A stretch of 64,000 nucleotides of DNA from Corynebacterium pseudodiphtheriticum DSM 44287 (GCF_000688415.1 NZ_JIAH01000007.1:1-64000), one strand, 5' to 3'. Positions 27,425 through 37,280 are shown, numbered from the stretch's first letter. Program-made: numbers and translations. Notes: generated by a model from the sequence alone, not told the origin.

Positions 27425-27474
27425 GCTTAAGCCGCTGCTGGTCAACTTGGCTTAAGCCCTTGCTGATTAACTTG
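27425..27474. repeat. 25-bp tandem repeat upstream of rpsP
   Basis: Two adjacent copies of GCTTAAGCC-x-(T/C)TGCTG-x-T-x-AACTTG differ at a few positions, and a third, diverged copy (CTGTTGACTAAACCGCTGCTG) follows. Function unknown. Confidence 0.75.
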
Positions 27475-27522
27475 CTGTTGACTAAACCGCTGCTGTGCGA
27501 ATATGCGGCAAGAAAACCGTAG

Positions 27523-27552
27523 TTGGCCAACAACAAGTTTCCGGGCTATACT
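27523..27552 (+). promoter_or_regulatory. rpsP operon promoter
   Basis: TTGGCC (-35) and TATACT (-10) are separated by 18 bases, the best sigma-70-type promoter in the window. Confidence 0.7.
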
Positions 27553-27702
27553 CGAGGGCTGTCTGTGTATCTGCGTAACATCGCGGTCGTCTACGGTCGT
27601 CGCGGTTGGGATCACGCGCAGACTAATCCAAGGGTTGAACCGGCCTGTATTCGCAGGTGTCAGAACTGCCCAGTGAATCTCTACAAAGAAAAGGAGCCAA
27701 TA

Positions 27703-28185
27703 ATGGCTGTCAAAATTAAGCTGCAACGCCTCGGCAAGATCCGCACTCCACAGTACCGTGTGGTCATCGCCGATTCTCGCACCCGCCGTGATGGTAAAGA
27801 GATCGAGGTTATCGGTCGATACCAGCCTAAGCAGGAGCCTTCCCTGATCGATATTGATTCCGAGCGCGCTCAGTACTGGTTGTCTGTAGGTGCACAGCCT
27901 ACCGAGCCGGTTCTCGCTCTGCTGAAGGTCACCGGTGACTGGCAGAAGTTCAAGGGCTTGCCTGGTGCAGAGGGTACTCTGAAGACCGCTGAGCCGAAGC
28001 CTTCCAAGCTGGAGCTGTTCAACAAGGCCCTGGAAGAAGCCAACAACGGCCCATCTATCGAAGCCATCACCGAAAAGAAGAAGAAGGCTAAGGAAGAAGC
28101 CGACGCTAAAGCTGCTAAGGAAAAGGCAGAAGCTGAGAAGGCTGCTGCTGCTGAAGGCGAAGCCGAAGCTGAATCCAACGACTAA
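27703..28185 (+). CDS. rpsP: Ribosomal protein S16
   Basis: Small-subunit protein. AAGGAG lies 6 bases before ATG 27703; an in-frame ATG at 27523 is a spurious extension through the leader. 160 residues: the S16 core ([20 protein letters not shown]... to about residue 85) plus a C-terminal Lys/Ala/Glu-rich helix, the extension usual in actinobacteria. It heads rpsP-rimM-trmD. Confidence 0.97.
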   Translation: MAVKIKLQRLGKIRTPQYRVVIADSRTRRDGKEIEVIGRYQPKQEPSLIDIDSERAQYWLSVGAQPTEPVLALLKVTGDWQKFKGLPGAEGTLKTAEPKPSKLELFNKALEEANNGPSIEAITEKKKKAKEEADAKAAKEKAEAEKAAAAEGEAEAESND

Positions 28186-28226
28186 AAGTCTGCAGTCGGT
28201 CTGAAAGATTCCGCAGGCTTTGCAAC

Positions 28227-28266
28227 ACCGCGTGGCGTTCCCGAACCGGGAACCCGCGCGGTTTTT
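28227..28266 (+). terminator. Terminator or attenuator between rpsP and rimM
   Basis: A long G/C-rich hairpin (ACCGCG...GTTCCC / GGGAAC...CGCGCGGT, with internal bulge) ends in five T. rimM follows within 30 bases, so it may only reduce read-through. Confidence 0.8.
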
Positions 28267-28281
28267 GTATGACGGACACGC

Positions 28282-28287
28282 TAAATT
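28282..28287 (+). promoter_or_regulatory. Possible -10 box just before rimM
   Basis: TAAATT ends 7 bases before ATG 28295 and overlaps an AGGGG that could be a Shine-Dalgarno. Either a leaderless promoter after the hairpin or read-through translation would work. Confidence 0.35.
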
Positions 28288-28294
28288 AGGGGAT

Positions 28295-28795
28295 ATGGAC
28301 GTACGAATTGGTCGGGTCGTTAAGACCCATGGCATCCGTGGCGAAGTCGTGGTGGAAACTACTACCGATGACCCGGAAGGCCGCTTTGCCCCGGATACTG
28401 TTATCGAGGGCCGTCAGTCAGGTCGCACGCAATCATTACAGGTCCGCAGTGCGCGTCCGCATAAAGGGCGTTTATTACTTGCATTGAAGGAAATCACGGA
28501 CCGCACTACGGCGGAATCGTTGCGGGGCATGGAGTTTTATGCGCCGGCTGATGATTCGGACGAGGATGGTTATTATGACCATGACTTGGAAGGTTTGCGC
28601 GTGTGGCACGATGGCATGGAGATTGGCGCAATTAGCGGTGTCGTCGAAACCATCAACCGTAGTTTGCTGGAAATCACGCTGACCGACGACGGTCGCACCG
28701 TTTTAGTCCCATTCGTCGACGAGTTCATTGCCGAAGTAGATTTGGAAGCTGGAACGATGACGATCACTCCGCCGGAAGGGTTGTTGGACCTGTGA
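28295..28795 (+). CDS. rimM: 16S rRNA processing protein RimM
   Basis: Assembly factor for the 30S head that binds S19. 166 residues from ATG 28295. The N-terminal [19 protein letters not shown] (RimM barrel) and the C-terminal PRC-type barrel, with [21 protein letters not shown] and GLLDL at the end, are typical. An in-frame start at 28220 would run through the terminator hairpin. The stop overlaps the trmD start by 4 bases (GTGA). Confidence 0.95.
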   Translation: MDVRIGRVVKTHGIRGEVVVETTTDDPEGRFAPDTVIEGRQSGRTQSLQVRSARPHKGRLLLALKEITDRTTAESLRGMEFYAPADDSDEDGYYDHDLEGLRVWHDGMEIGAISGVVETINRSLLEITLTDDGRTVLVPFVDEFIAEVDLEAGTMTITPPEGLLDL

Positions 28796-29676
28796 GACTT
28801 GATGTTGTCTCAATATTCCCAGAATATTTGCAGCCATTACGTCACGCGTTGCTTGGGCGCGCAATCGAGCGTGGTCTGATCAGTGTCGGTGTGTATGACC
28901 TCCGCGACTGGGCCACGGGGGTGCACAAGTCCGTCGATGATTCGCCTTATGGAGGCGGGCCAGGAATGGTAATGAAACCCGAGGTATGGGGCCCTGCGCT
29001 CGACGAGATTGCCGCGGGAAAACGTGCAGGAGGGGCTGAACAGTTAGATTCCGCAGTGCAGCACATCCACGGTGCTACTCACGATGAACTGTCCGGTACT
29101 GTTCCGCAACGCTACGATGATCGGGATGTCTTGGCAGGCGAGGACCCGAATGCACCGTTGCTGCTTGTGCCTAGCCCTGCTGGCGCAGTGTTTAGTCAAA
29201 ATAAGGCACAAGCCTGGTCCAATGAAGACCACATTGTTTTCGCGTGTGGGCGCTACGAAGGTATTGATCAACGCGTTATTGATGACGCGGCCCACCGCTA
29301 CCGTGTGCGTGAGGTTTCGATCGGTGATTACGTCTTGATTGGCGGCGAGGTTGCGGCTTTGGTGATTGCCGAAGCTATCGTTCGGTTAATCCCCGGGGTT
29401 TTGGGCAACCAACGTTCGCACCAGGAAGACTCGTTTTCCGACGGCTTGTTGGAAGCGCCGTCATACACCAAGCCACGCGTGTGGCGCGGTTTAGAAATTC
29501 CGGAAGTACTAACTTCCGGGCATCATGGCAAAGTGGCGCAGTGGCGGCGGCAACAAGCGTTGCTGCGCACGCAGTCACGGCGCCCAGATCTATTGGAAAA
29601 TGTGGAGCTGAGCACAGCGGACCGGAAAATTCTCGCCGCTATCCGGGAAGAAGCAGCAGGTATCGGCGAAAATTAG
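28792..29676 (+). CDS. trmD: tRNA (guanine-N1)-methyltransferase TrmD
   Basis: Methylates G37 next to the anticodon using S-adenosylmethionine, preventing frameshifting. 294 residues with the trefoil-knot SPOUT motifs [28 protein letters not shown] and [14 protein letters not shown]. It is longer than E. coli TrmD because of a polar insert (about 80-120, encoding [11 protein letters not shown]... to DPNAP) before the knot. It starts at GTG 28792, coupled to rimM. Confidence 0.97.
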   Translation: MRLDVVSIFPEYLQPLRHALLGRAIERGLISVGVYDLRDWATGVHKSVDDSPYGGGPGMVMKPEVWGPALDEIAAGKRAGGAEQLDSAVQHIHGATHDELSGTVPQRYDDRDVLAGEDPNAPLLLVPSPAGAVFSQNKAQAWSNEDHIVFACGRYEGIDQRVIDDAAHRYRVREVSIGDYVLIGGEVAALVIAEAIVRLIPGVLGNQRSHQEDSFSDGLLEAPSYTKPRVWRGLEIPEVLTSGHHGKVAQWRRQQALLRTQSRRPDLLENVELSTADRKILAAIREEAAGIGEN

Positions 29677-29753
29677 CGGGGATATCAGGCGGTCCGCGGA
29701 CTAGCCTTCTGCTAGAAGCTCGCCTAAAGGTGGTGGAGACAGTGGCGAATAAC

Positions 29754-29759
29754 TAGGCT
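29754..29759 (+). promoter_or_regulatory. -10 box, leaderless type, for tex
   Basis: TAGGCT lies exactly 7 bases before ATG 29767, with no Shine-Dalgarno. Confidence 0.55.
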
Positions 29760-29766
29760 TGGCCCA

Positions 29767-32112
29767 ATGATCGCCAGTGTTATTGCCGAAGAATTAGGTG
29801 TTTCCAGCAACCGCGTGCAGGCAGCATTGTCCCTGCTTGCCGAAGGAAACACCGTTCCGTTTATCGCCCGTTACCGCAAGGAAGCTACCGGCGCGCTGGA
29901 TGATACCCAGTTGCGGCACATCCAACAGCGTGCGGACTACCTGGAAGAACTCGCAGCGCGCAAGGAGACGATACTCGCTGCAATCGACGAGCAAGGCAAG
30001 CTCACCGATAAGCTGCGCGCGGAGATTAACGAATGCGATTCCAAGGCTCGTTTAGAAGATCTCTACCTTCCGTATAAAAAACGCAGGAAGACCAAGGCGG
30101 ACAAAGCTCGGGAAGCTGGCCTGGAGCCGTTGACGGACACGTTGATTGAGAATCCGTCGGTGGATCCGGAGACCGCTGCGCAGGATTATCTTGTCGACGG
30201 CTATGCTGATGCCAAAGCGGCCCTGGATGGCGCCCGAGCGATTTTGGTCGATAGGCTCGCTTTGGACGCGGACCTGGTCGGGGAGGTTCGTGAGCAATTT
30301 TTCCGTGATGGCACTCTGGGCGCTCAGGTCGTGGCTGGGAAAGAAACTGAAGGTGCGAAATTCCGTGATTATTTCGATTTTTTGGAGCCGTTGACCGCAT
30401 TGCCTTCACATCGCATTTTGGCGTTGTTACGCGCGGAATCGGAAGGCATTATCCAGCTGGAATTCGATGGTGGTGATGACGCAGGCTACGAGCATTTGAT
30501 TGCTCAGCGTTTCGAACTAGATACCGCGGCCTCGAGTTGGTTGGCACAAGCTGTGCGTTGGGGGTGGCGAACCAAGTTGATGGTCTCTGCTGGGTTGGAT
30601 GCGCGCAACCGTCTGCGTAGCTATGCAGAAGATGAAGCCCTACAGGTTTTTTCGACGAACTTGCGTGATGTTTTACTGGCTGCGCCCGCTGGGCAAAAAG
30701 CCATGTTGGGTATGGATCCGGGCTACCGCAACGGTGTGAAGTGCGCGGTGGTCGATGCCACCGGAAAAGTCGTGGATACCACAGTGGTATATCCGCACCA
30801 GCCACAAAAGCAGTGGGCGCAGGCGGTGGAGGTGTTGCGCGGTTTGTGCGCTAAGCACGCCGTAGAGCTCGTCGCCGTGGGTAATGGAACGGCCTCCCGG
30901 GAGTCGGAAGAGTTAGCAGCGGAAGTTGTCGGCACGTTGGAAACACGCCCGCAAGTTGTTGTGGTGTCGGAATCTGGTGCATCGGTGTATTCCGCCTCGG
31001 CACAAGCGGCGGCCGAATTGCCGGATATGGACGTTTCTCTACGTGGAGCAGTTTCGATTGCCCGGCGTTTGCAAGACCCGTTGGCTGAGCTAGTGAAAAT
31101 CGATCCGAAGTCCATCGGTGTGGGGCAATACCAGCACGATGTGAATCAGACCAACCTAGCCCGGGCGCTGGACGACGTCGTCGAGGATGCAGTAAACAGC
31201 GTGGGAGTGGATGTCAACACGGCTTCGGTTCCGCTATTAGAACGAGTGGCCGGGTTAAACGCGACCGTTGCGGAGAATTTGGTGACTTACCGGCATCAGA
31301 ATGGCCGGTTTGCTACGCGCAAAGAGTTGGTAGAAGTACCACGTTTAGGGCCCAAAGCGTTCGAACAAGCGGCAGGGTTTTTGCGTATCAATGGCGGGGA
31401 TAATCCTTTGGATTCCTCTGCGGTACACCCCGAGGCTTATCCGGTAGTGCAAAAAATTGCGGCTGCGGTTGGAGCAGGCGTGGAAGAGCTAATCGGTGAT
31501 TCTGCTCGTCTGGCGAAGTTGCAGCCTGCTGAGTTTGCAGACGAGGAGTTTGGTGAGCTGACCATCGCCGATATTATTGCTGAACTGGAGAAGCCCGGCC
31601 GCGATCCGCGTCCGGAATTCCGAACAGCGAGTTTTAAAGAAGGCGTGACGAAGGTAGCGGATTTGCAACCGGGCATGATCTTAGAAGGCACGGTTACCAA
31701 TGTTGCTGCTTTCGGAGCGTTTATAGACGTTGGGGTACACCAAGATGGCTTGGTGCATATTTCTGCGATGAGCAACAAATTCGTGTCTGATCCGCACACA
31801 GTGGTGCGTTCGGGTGAGATTGTGAAGGTGAAGGTCATTGATGTTGATGTTGACCGTCAGCGCATTGGATTGAGTTTACGTTTAGACGATGAGCCTGGCG
31901 CTGGAAGCAATAAATCGGGTGGCAACAAGCCAGGCGGTGGGTCTTCCCGGAAGTCCTCGAATCAGGGTGGTCGATCCGGGCGGTCGGGTGGTGACCGTGC
32001 TGAAACTCGTGCTGGAAAGGGGCGTGGAACCAAAAACTCTGCTGCCACGGCGAAGAATAAACCAGCTGGTTCTATGGCTGATGCCTTGCGCAACGCCGGT
32101 TTCGGTGCCTAA
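29767..32112 (+). CDS. tex: Tex-family RNA-binding transcription accessory protein
   Basis: 781 residues. The N-terminal helices include the family motif VPFIARYRKEATGALDD (about 31-47), and the middle has a YqgF-like domain beginning MLGMDPGYRNGVKCAVVD. Helix-hairpin-helix repeats (LNATVAENLVTYRHQNG) follow. A C-terminal S1 domain (about 635-705, EGTVTNVAAFGAFIDVGVHQDGLVHIS) precedes a Gly/Ser/Arg/Lys-rich disordered tail of ~70 residues, longer than in E. coli Tex. A cytoplasmic role in transcription or RNA metabolism is inferred from the family. Confidence 0.95.
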   Translation: MIASVIAEELGVSSNRVQAALSLLAEGNTVPFIARYRKEATGALDDTQLRHIQQRADYLEELAARKETILAAIDEQGKLTDKLRAEINECDSKARLEDLYLPYKKRRKTKADKAREAGLEPLTDTLIENPSVDPETAAQDYLVDGYADAKAALDGARAILVDRLALDADLVGEVREQFFRDGTLGAQVVAGKETEGAKFRDYFDFLEPLTALPSHRILALLRAESEGIIQLEFDGGDDAGYEHLIAQRFELDTAASSWLAQAVRWGWRTKLMVSAGLDARNRLRSYAEDEALQVFSTNLRDVLLAAPAGQKAMLGMDPGYRNGVKCAVVDATGKVVDTTVVYPHQPQKQWAQAVEVLRGLCAKHAVELVAVGNGTASRESEELAAEVVGTLETRPQVVVVSESGASVYSASAQAAAELPDMDVSLRGAVSIARRLQDPLAELVKIDPKSIGVGQYQHDVNQTNLARALDDVVEDAVNSVGVDVNTASVPLLERVAGLNATVAENLVTYRHQNGRFATRKELVEVPRLGPKAFEQAAGFLRINGGDNPLDSSAVHPEAYPVVQKIAAAVGAGVEELIGDSARLAKLQPAEFADEEFGELTIADIIAELEKPGRDPRPEFRTASFKEGVTKVADLQPGMILEGTVTNVAAFGAFIDVGVHQDGLVHISAMSNKFVSDPHTVVRSGEIVKVKVIDVDVDRQRIGLSLRLDDEPGAGSNKSGGNKPGGGSSRKSSNQGGRSGRSGGDRAETRAGKGRGTKNSAATAKNKPAGSMADALRNAGFGA

Positions 32113-32123
32113 CTCTTGGTTAG

Positions 32124-32187
32124 TTTCGTGCGTCTTTAACGCACGGCTGTTGGTTTCTTTCGTGCGTCTTTAACGCACGGCTGTTGG
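32124..32187. repeat. Tandem hairpin repeat after tex
   Basis: Two identical 30-base copies (32124-32153 and 32158-32187) with a 34-base period. Each contains CGTGCGT-CTTTA-ACGCACG, a perfect 7-bp stem. They may end tex transcription or process the RNA; there is no strong T run. Confidence 0.85.
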
Positions 32188-32213
32188 ATTCTGTTGGAAG
32201 CAGGCAGTATACT
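32184..32213 (+). promoter_or_regulatory. Promoter of the 55-residue membrane protein gene
   Basis: TTGGAT (-35) and TATACT (-10) are 18 bases apart, starting at the edge of the second hairpin repeat. Confidence 0.55.
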
Positions 32214-32223
32214 GTAGGAGACG

Positions 32224-32265
32224 ATGCCCGGGTGTAGCGCACGTGCTACAAGTTATGCCCGGGTG
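32224..32265. repeat. Direct repeat flanking a small palindrome in the leader
   Basis: ATGCCCGGGTG occurs at 32224-32234 and 32255-32265. Between them TGTAGC and GCTACA (32233-32250) can pair. These lie in the ~75-base leader of the small gene, so they could form an RNA structure or a protein site. Confidence 0.6.
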
Positions 32266-32297
32266 CGAGTTTAGAAAGCTATTCAAAGGGGCAAAGC

Positions 32298-32465
32298 ATG
32301 AGTACCAAGCAGGACCGGCAAGAAGAGGCCCGGGACATTAAAACCGGTGATGATCAGCCGTCGAATATGTCTGAGGTTTATCTGCCGTTCATTGGTTTCT
32401 TCGTTGTGATGGCAGTTGGCCTTGGTCTGGTCATCGGCGGTTTCAACGCTTTGGAATACCTCTAA
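32298..32465 (+). CDS. Small single-pass membrane protein (55 aa), unknown function
   Basis: 55 residues, starting MSTKQDRQEEARDIKTGDD. Support for a real gene: AAAGGGG sits 6 bases before the ATG, a consensus-like promoter lies 85 bases upstream, and a strong terminator follows 20 bases after the stop. The first ~28 residues are charged and polar; residues ~29-50 form one hydrophobic helix (YLPFIGFFVVMAVGLGLVIGGF), and the protein ends NALEYL. The topology is probably N-in. I do not recognise the family. Confidence 0.75.
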   Translation: MSTKQDRQEEARDIKTGDDQPSNMSEVYLPFIGFFVVMAVGLGLVIGGFNALEYL

Positions 32466-32484
32466 AGCTTTCCCGTTCTTATTT

Positions 32485-32515
32485 GCCCGCTCCCTTCTCG
32501 GGAGTCGGGCTTTTT
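32485..32515 (+). terminator. Terminator after the 55-residue gene
   Basis: GCCCG-CTCCC pairs with GGGAG-T-CGGGC around a short loop, followed by five T. Confidence 0.9.
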
Positions 32516-32539
32516 GCGTGCCAGCAACGGGCTTGGATT

Positions 32540-33781
32540 CTAGGGTTTCCGATGGTCGGTACCGAGCGCATTGAGCCCGCCGGGTAGGCTGCATAACTGC
32601 ACTTGCGGTAGCGCAGGGCCATATTCGTCGATGACGCGTTGGCTGCGCAGCCCGGAAGCACAAAAAACCACGACTTCTGTAGCGGATCCAATTGTGGTCT
32701 CGATGTCTGCGCTGTTGGTGATCGTACTAAGCGGTAGTCGCAGTGGCTGGTAATGCTCTGGAAGGTCTGCCAGGTATTTCTCGTGCGCTTCTCGTACATC
32801 AAGCGCTACTGCTGTGCCCCCAGCCACTCGTTGCAAAAGCTTGCGTGCTTGTGTGGCGTGGTCTTTTTGTCCATTTTGATCCGAAAGGCGTTTCGGTTCA
32901 GTGGCAGTCGCCGCGCAACTGGCGCCATAAAACTCTGCTAATTGTGTGGTTAATGGGCGTTGCGGATCAGTACGGACACGGAAGCTGGTCAGCGCAGCTG
33001 GCATAGCCTGATAACGCAAAACCCGGCCCGGTTCGTAGCGCATTTCGGTGAGATAGGCGATGGCTTCGGTAGACATCAGTCCAGCAATCACGGACGTCGT
33101 CACTCCCAACACTCCGGCGGTTGCGCAATCTGGTGCGCTTGTGGCATCGGGTTGTTCGGGAAATAGGTCCCGCAATCCAACACCACGTTGCTTCGCTTGC
33201 TGGGAACCGTCGCGTTGCTTCTCTTGTACGTCTGGGCCTGAGTGCCATAGTGCAACCTCACCGGAATACTGCAAGACCGTGCCCCATACCAGTGGGATTC
33301 CCAGAATCTCGCAGGCATCAGCGACTAAATATTTTGTAGCAAAAGTATCTGAGCCATCCAGCACCAGGTCGACGCCGTCGAAAAGTTGCAAGACATTATC
33401 GACGCGTATGCGTTCTGCCAGGGCAATAACTTGAATATCGGGTTGCAATTCCCGAGCGCGCGCGGCAGCAACCTCGACTTTGGGTTTGCCAACATCACCG
33501 GCGCCAAACAAAATTTGCCGGTGAATATTGCTTAAATCCACTGTGTCGTCATCCAGCAGCGTAATCTTGCCGACGCCAGCGGCCGCCAGCTGCTGTAACG
33601 CTGGGCACCCCAAGCCACCGGCACCAACGATAAGCACATGGCTGGCATGTAAACGTGCCTGTTGGCGCGGTCCAAAACCCGGCAAATTCATTTGCCGCGC
33701 AGTGCGCTGGATCTCGCGGTCGGGTAGTCGGGTGAGGAAATCGTGTGCTTGCGCGACAGAATTAGTGGTCATGCTCCACAT
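32540..33781 (-). CDS. thiF: ThiF/MoeB-type adenylyltransferase with C-terminal rhodanese domain
   Basis: Activates the C-terminal Gly-Gly of ThiS by adenylation so that sulfur can be added. 413 residues from ATG 33781 (an ATG three codons later is also possible). The E1-like domain has LIVGAGGLGCPALQQLAAAG, the DDDTVDLSNIHRQ loop, and PDCATAGVLG with the conserved Cys. The zinc CxxC pair of E. coli MoeB is absent (LRDLFPE instead), as in actinobacterial MoeZ-type proteins. The C-terminal rhodanese domain has DVREAHEY-like and FCASGLRS motifs, with the persulfide Cys. Last gene of the thi operon, directly abutting the thiG stop. It might also serve molybdopterin synthesis. Confidence 0.9.
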   Translation of the reverse strand: MWSMTTNSVAQAHDFLTRLPDREIQRTARQMNLPGFGPRQQARLHASHVLIVGAGGLGCPALQQLAAAGVGKITLLDDDTVDLSNIHRQILFGAGDVGKPKVEVAAARARELQPDIQVIALAERIRVDNVLQLFDGVDLVLDGSDTFATKYLVADACEILGIPLVWGTVLQYSGEVALWHSGPDVQEKQRDGSQQAKQRGVGLRDLFPEQPDATSAPDCATAGVLGVTTSVIAGLMSTEAIAYLTEMRYEPGRVLRYQAMPAALTSFRVRTDPQRPLTTQLAEFYGASCAATATEPKRLSDQNGQKDHATQARKLLQRVAGGTAVALDVREAHEKYLADLPEHYQPLRLPLSTITNSADIETTIGSATEVVVFCASGLRSQRVIDEYGPALPQVQLCSLPGGLNALGTDHRKP

Positions 33782-34805
<1,024 letters not shown>

Positions 34806-34888
34806 GTGGATCCTTTCAACAGCTATAGGCTGGGTGCTGGGGTCAGATAATCGGTTCCGGGGTAGATTTAGCGCAGAATAACGGATTG

Positions 34889-36736
34889 TTAGCGGGCGTC
34901 GCGAAACGGGGCGCAAGCGCTGATATCCACGCTGAGCTGATCAGGTGTTGCGCCTTCAATGAGTTCACGGCTAACGCGCGCAGCCAGTGCGGAAAGCAAA
35001 ATCCCGTGTCGAAAATAGCCGGTAGATATCACCAGATTAGCACTGACTCGCCCCAGATAAGGTAGATCATTGGGGGTGCCAGGGCGTGCGCCGGTGGTAG
35101 CTTCGAGAAATTCACATTCTTCAATTCCGGGCACGAGGCGGATGGCATCGCGCAGAAGATCGTAGACTGATGACGCTGGGGGGCCAGAGCGGTGATCTTC
35201 GCGACTGGTTGCACCGATCGTGATGCGGCCGTCGGAACGCGGGATGATGTAGATCGGACGGTCTTCCACAAAACCGCGGATTACTCGATCGCACAATGGC
35301 TGCAAGTGCTCGGGGCACTGGAGTTGTAACACCTCGCCATAGACCGGGCGAAGCTGGAACGCCTCCTTTGGGCTTGCTGGGTTGGTGCCGGTTTCCGGCA
35401 AGACTCCCGCGATATCGCGAGCGCCCAAACCATTGCACAGTACAGTTTGTTTCGCAGGATATCGTCCCTGGGCAGTAAGCACCGCACCATCTTCGAGCTT
35501 CGTGGCTTGTTCTCGGATTATCTCCACGCCCATGTTCCTGAGTGCATCGAGCAGCGCAAGGGCAGTCTGGCGAGGAAAAATTTGGTGGTCCCCCGGAATT
35601 TCCACGGCTCCCGCCACCGCCGGAGAAAGTGCCGGTTCGAGTTTGCGGGCTTGGCGCACCGAAAGTTTCGCCACATCCATACCATGCGCATTCTGATAAT
35701 CCATCAACTCCGTCAGATGTTGAGAATCTGCGCGGTCGGCAGCGACCACTAACGTGCCCTCGGTGCGATAGCCAGTTGGAAGATCCGTGTGTTCGGCAAC
35801 GATCTCCATCAGCTTGGGATACCACTGGCCGGAATACTGCATCAGCGGGAAGAGTGGGTCTTGTTGATAGACGACCTCCGCGGCAGGTGCGAGCATGCCA
35901 CCGGCATGATGTGTGGCACCCGATGCAGGGCTCGGATCTAACACCCGGACGCTATGACCGTGGTGTGCTAACTCCACTGCGGTAGCCAAACCCACCATTC
36001 CAGCACCGATAATATTGACCTCGACCTGCTCGGCTCTGCGGGAGGCCGCCTGCCCAGCGGTAACATTCTTGACGACGCCAGCTACATATTCTTCTGGGTT
36101 CGCAGCATGCATAATCCCGCGTACGATCGCGACGCCGGCAACTCCGGTGGCGGCTAAGTCCTGGGCATCGTCGATAGTGACATCGCCAATGGCAACGACC
36201 GGCACTGCGCTGGCTGCGACGATTGGTGGATAACCAGAAATGCCCAGCGGGCTACGTCCGGAATCTTTCGTCGGAGTTACCCGAAACGGACCGCAACCGA
36301 TGTAATCCAGCTCTTCGGCGTAGGCATTCGCAGCTCGCGCTAGTTCAACTGTGCCCGTGGTCAAGCCGATGACCGCGCCGGGGCCAAGGATTTCGCGAAC
36401 CTTAGCGACGTTCATGTCATCTTGACCGACATGGACTCCGGCAATGGGGTAGCCATCGGTTTTGAGCTTGGCGACGAGTTCCACGACATCGTCGACCAGA
36501 ACCGCACAATTCGGGTTGACCTGTGTAACAGCCACCGAGACATCGGCGGCGAGCCGATAGAGATCTGCCTCCGTGATTGGTTTGGAGCGCACTTGGATGA
36601 TGCCGGCGCCACCGCGAGCAGCAGCAACCGCACGAGCAACAATCTCGTCGTGGCTTCCTGATCCGGTGACAAAGTAGCAACGGAAATCCAGGTGCTCCCG
36701 GGCGCTATGGGCACGAGTAGGGAAAGGTGCAGACAT
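34889..36736 (-). CDS. Fused thiamine-phosphate synthase and glycine oxidase (ThiE-ThiO)
   Basis: 615 residues in one continuous frame. Residues ~15-225 are ThiE, joining HMP-pyrophosphate to thiazole phosphate: GGAGIIQVRSK, VHVGQDDM, IGLTTGTVEL and IGCGPFRVTPTK (phosphate/pyrophosphate binding). After a short linker, residues ~238-600 are ThiO, the FAD-dependent glycine oxidase that supplies dehydroglycine to ThiG: VNIIGAGMVGLATAVELA (FAD fold), GATHHAGGMLAPAAE, and near the end TGARPGTPNDLPYLG and STGYFRHGILL. First gene of the operon thiEO-thiS-thiG-thiF. No TPP riboswitch is visible upstream, but AGATTT-G-AAATCT (36763-36775) is a candidate operator. Confidence 0.93.
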   Translation of the reverse strand: MSAPFPTRAHSAREHLDFRCYFVTGSGSHDEIVARAVAAARGGAGIIQVRSKPITEADLYRLAADVSVAVTQVNPNCAVLVDDVVELVAKLKTDGYPIAGVHVGQDDMNVAKVREILGPGAVIGLTTGTVELARAANAYAEELDYIGCGPFRVTPTKDSGRSPLGISGYPPIVAASAVPVVAIGDVTIDDAQDLAATGVAGVAIVRGIMHAANPEEYVAGVVKNVTAGQAASRRAEQVEVNIIGAGMVGLATAVELAHHGHSVRVLDPSPASGATHHAGGMLAPAAEVVYQQDPLFPLMQYSGQWYPKLMEIVAEHTDLPTGYRTEGTLVVAADRADSQHLTELMDYQNAHGMDVAKLSVRQARKLEPALSPAVAGAVEIPGDHQIFPRQTALALLDALRNMGVEIIREQATKLEDGAVLTAQGRYPAKQTVLCNGLGARDIAGVLPETGTNPASPKEAFQLRPVYGEVLQLQCPEHLQPLCDRVIRGFVEDRPIYIIPRSDGRITIGATSREDHRSGPPASSVYDLLRDAIRLVPGIEECEFLEATTGARPGTPNDLPYLGRVSANLVISTGYFRHGILLSALAARVSRELIEGATPDQLSVDISACAPFRDAR

Positions 36737-36762
36737 GAAACCACCGTTTGTATTGCTGGAAT

Positions 36763-36775
36763 AGATTTGAAATCT
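36763..36775. promoter_or_regulatory. Perfect palindrome upstream of the thiamine operon
   Basis: AGATTT and AAATCT surround a central G, about 27-39 bases before the thiEO start codon. A candidate repressor site, inferred only from symmetry and position. Confidence 0.4.
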
Positions 36776-36877
36776 GTTTAACTATTGTGCCAGACTAGAG
36801 CGGTTGATTGTTAAGGATACGAACCGGTCACATCACGCAGAATCGTAACTGTCATGCTGATGATTCTTTGTGATTGC

Positions 36878-36883
36878 TAGGCT
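36878..36883 (+). promoter_or_regulatory. -10 candidate for rplS
   Basis: TAGGCT lies 30 bases before ATG 36914, the same hexamer used before several other genes here. No clear -35 is seen. Confidence 0.4.
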
Positions 36884-36913
36884 CCTCTTTCCCGACGTAT
36901 TAAGGACACTGCT

Positions 36914-37258
36914 ATGAACCACATTCTCGACAAAGTCGATGCTGCGCAGCTGCGCGACGACATCCCAGAATTTCGTGCCGGCGATACCCTGGACGTAGAA
37001 GTCAAGGTTATCGAGGGAACCACCCAGCGTACCCAGCTTTTCTCGGGCGTCTGCATCCGTCGTCAAGGTTCCGGTATTCGTGAGACCTTCACCGTACGTA
37101 AGATCTCCTTCGGTATCGGAATTGAGCGTACTTTCCCGGTACACTCTCCAAACATCGACTCGATCAAGGTTACTCGCCGCGGTAAAGTCCGTCGCGCGAA
37201 GCTGTACTACCTGCGCAACCTGCGCGGCAAGAAGGCTCGTATCAAGGAAAAGCGCTAA
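36914..37258 (+). CDS. rplS: Ribosomal protein L19
   Basis: 114 residues with the L19 core [26 protein letters not shown] region, [24 protein letters not shown] and the basic C-terminus [23 protein letters not shown] precedes the ATG. In many bacteria it follows trmD; here the thiamine operon, tex and a small gene lie between. A strong terminator follows. Confidence 0.97.
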   Translation: MNHILDKVDAAQLRDDIPEFRAGDTLDVEVKVIEGTTQRTQLFSGVCIRRQGSGIRETFTVRKISFGIGIERTFPVHSPNIDSIKVTRRGKVRRAKLYYLRNLRGKKARIKEKR

Positions 37259-37280
37259 GTTTTTCACAGATGCTGCAATC

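Larger units (their letters stand above)
27292..27702. promoter_or_regulatory. Divergent intergenic region between the acyltransferase and rpsP
   Basis: This 411-base stretch holds no convincing gene. It contains a 25-bp tandem repeat (27425-27474), the rpsP promoter (27523-27552) and a ~145-base rpsP leader with some G/C-rich self-complementary segments. Confidence 0.6.

Noticed and set aside
32124..32187. CRISPR-like repeats
   Set aside because: Only two copies with a 4-base gap, no spacers and no cas genes nearby.
36737..36913. TPP riboswitch before the thiamine operon
   Set aside because: Looked for the conserved aptamer blocks on the minus strand; none are present.
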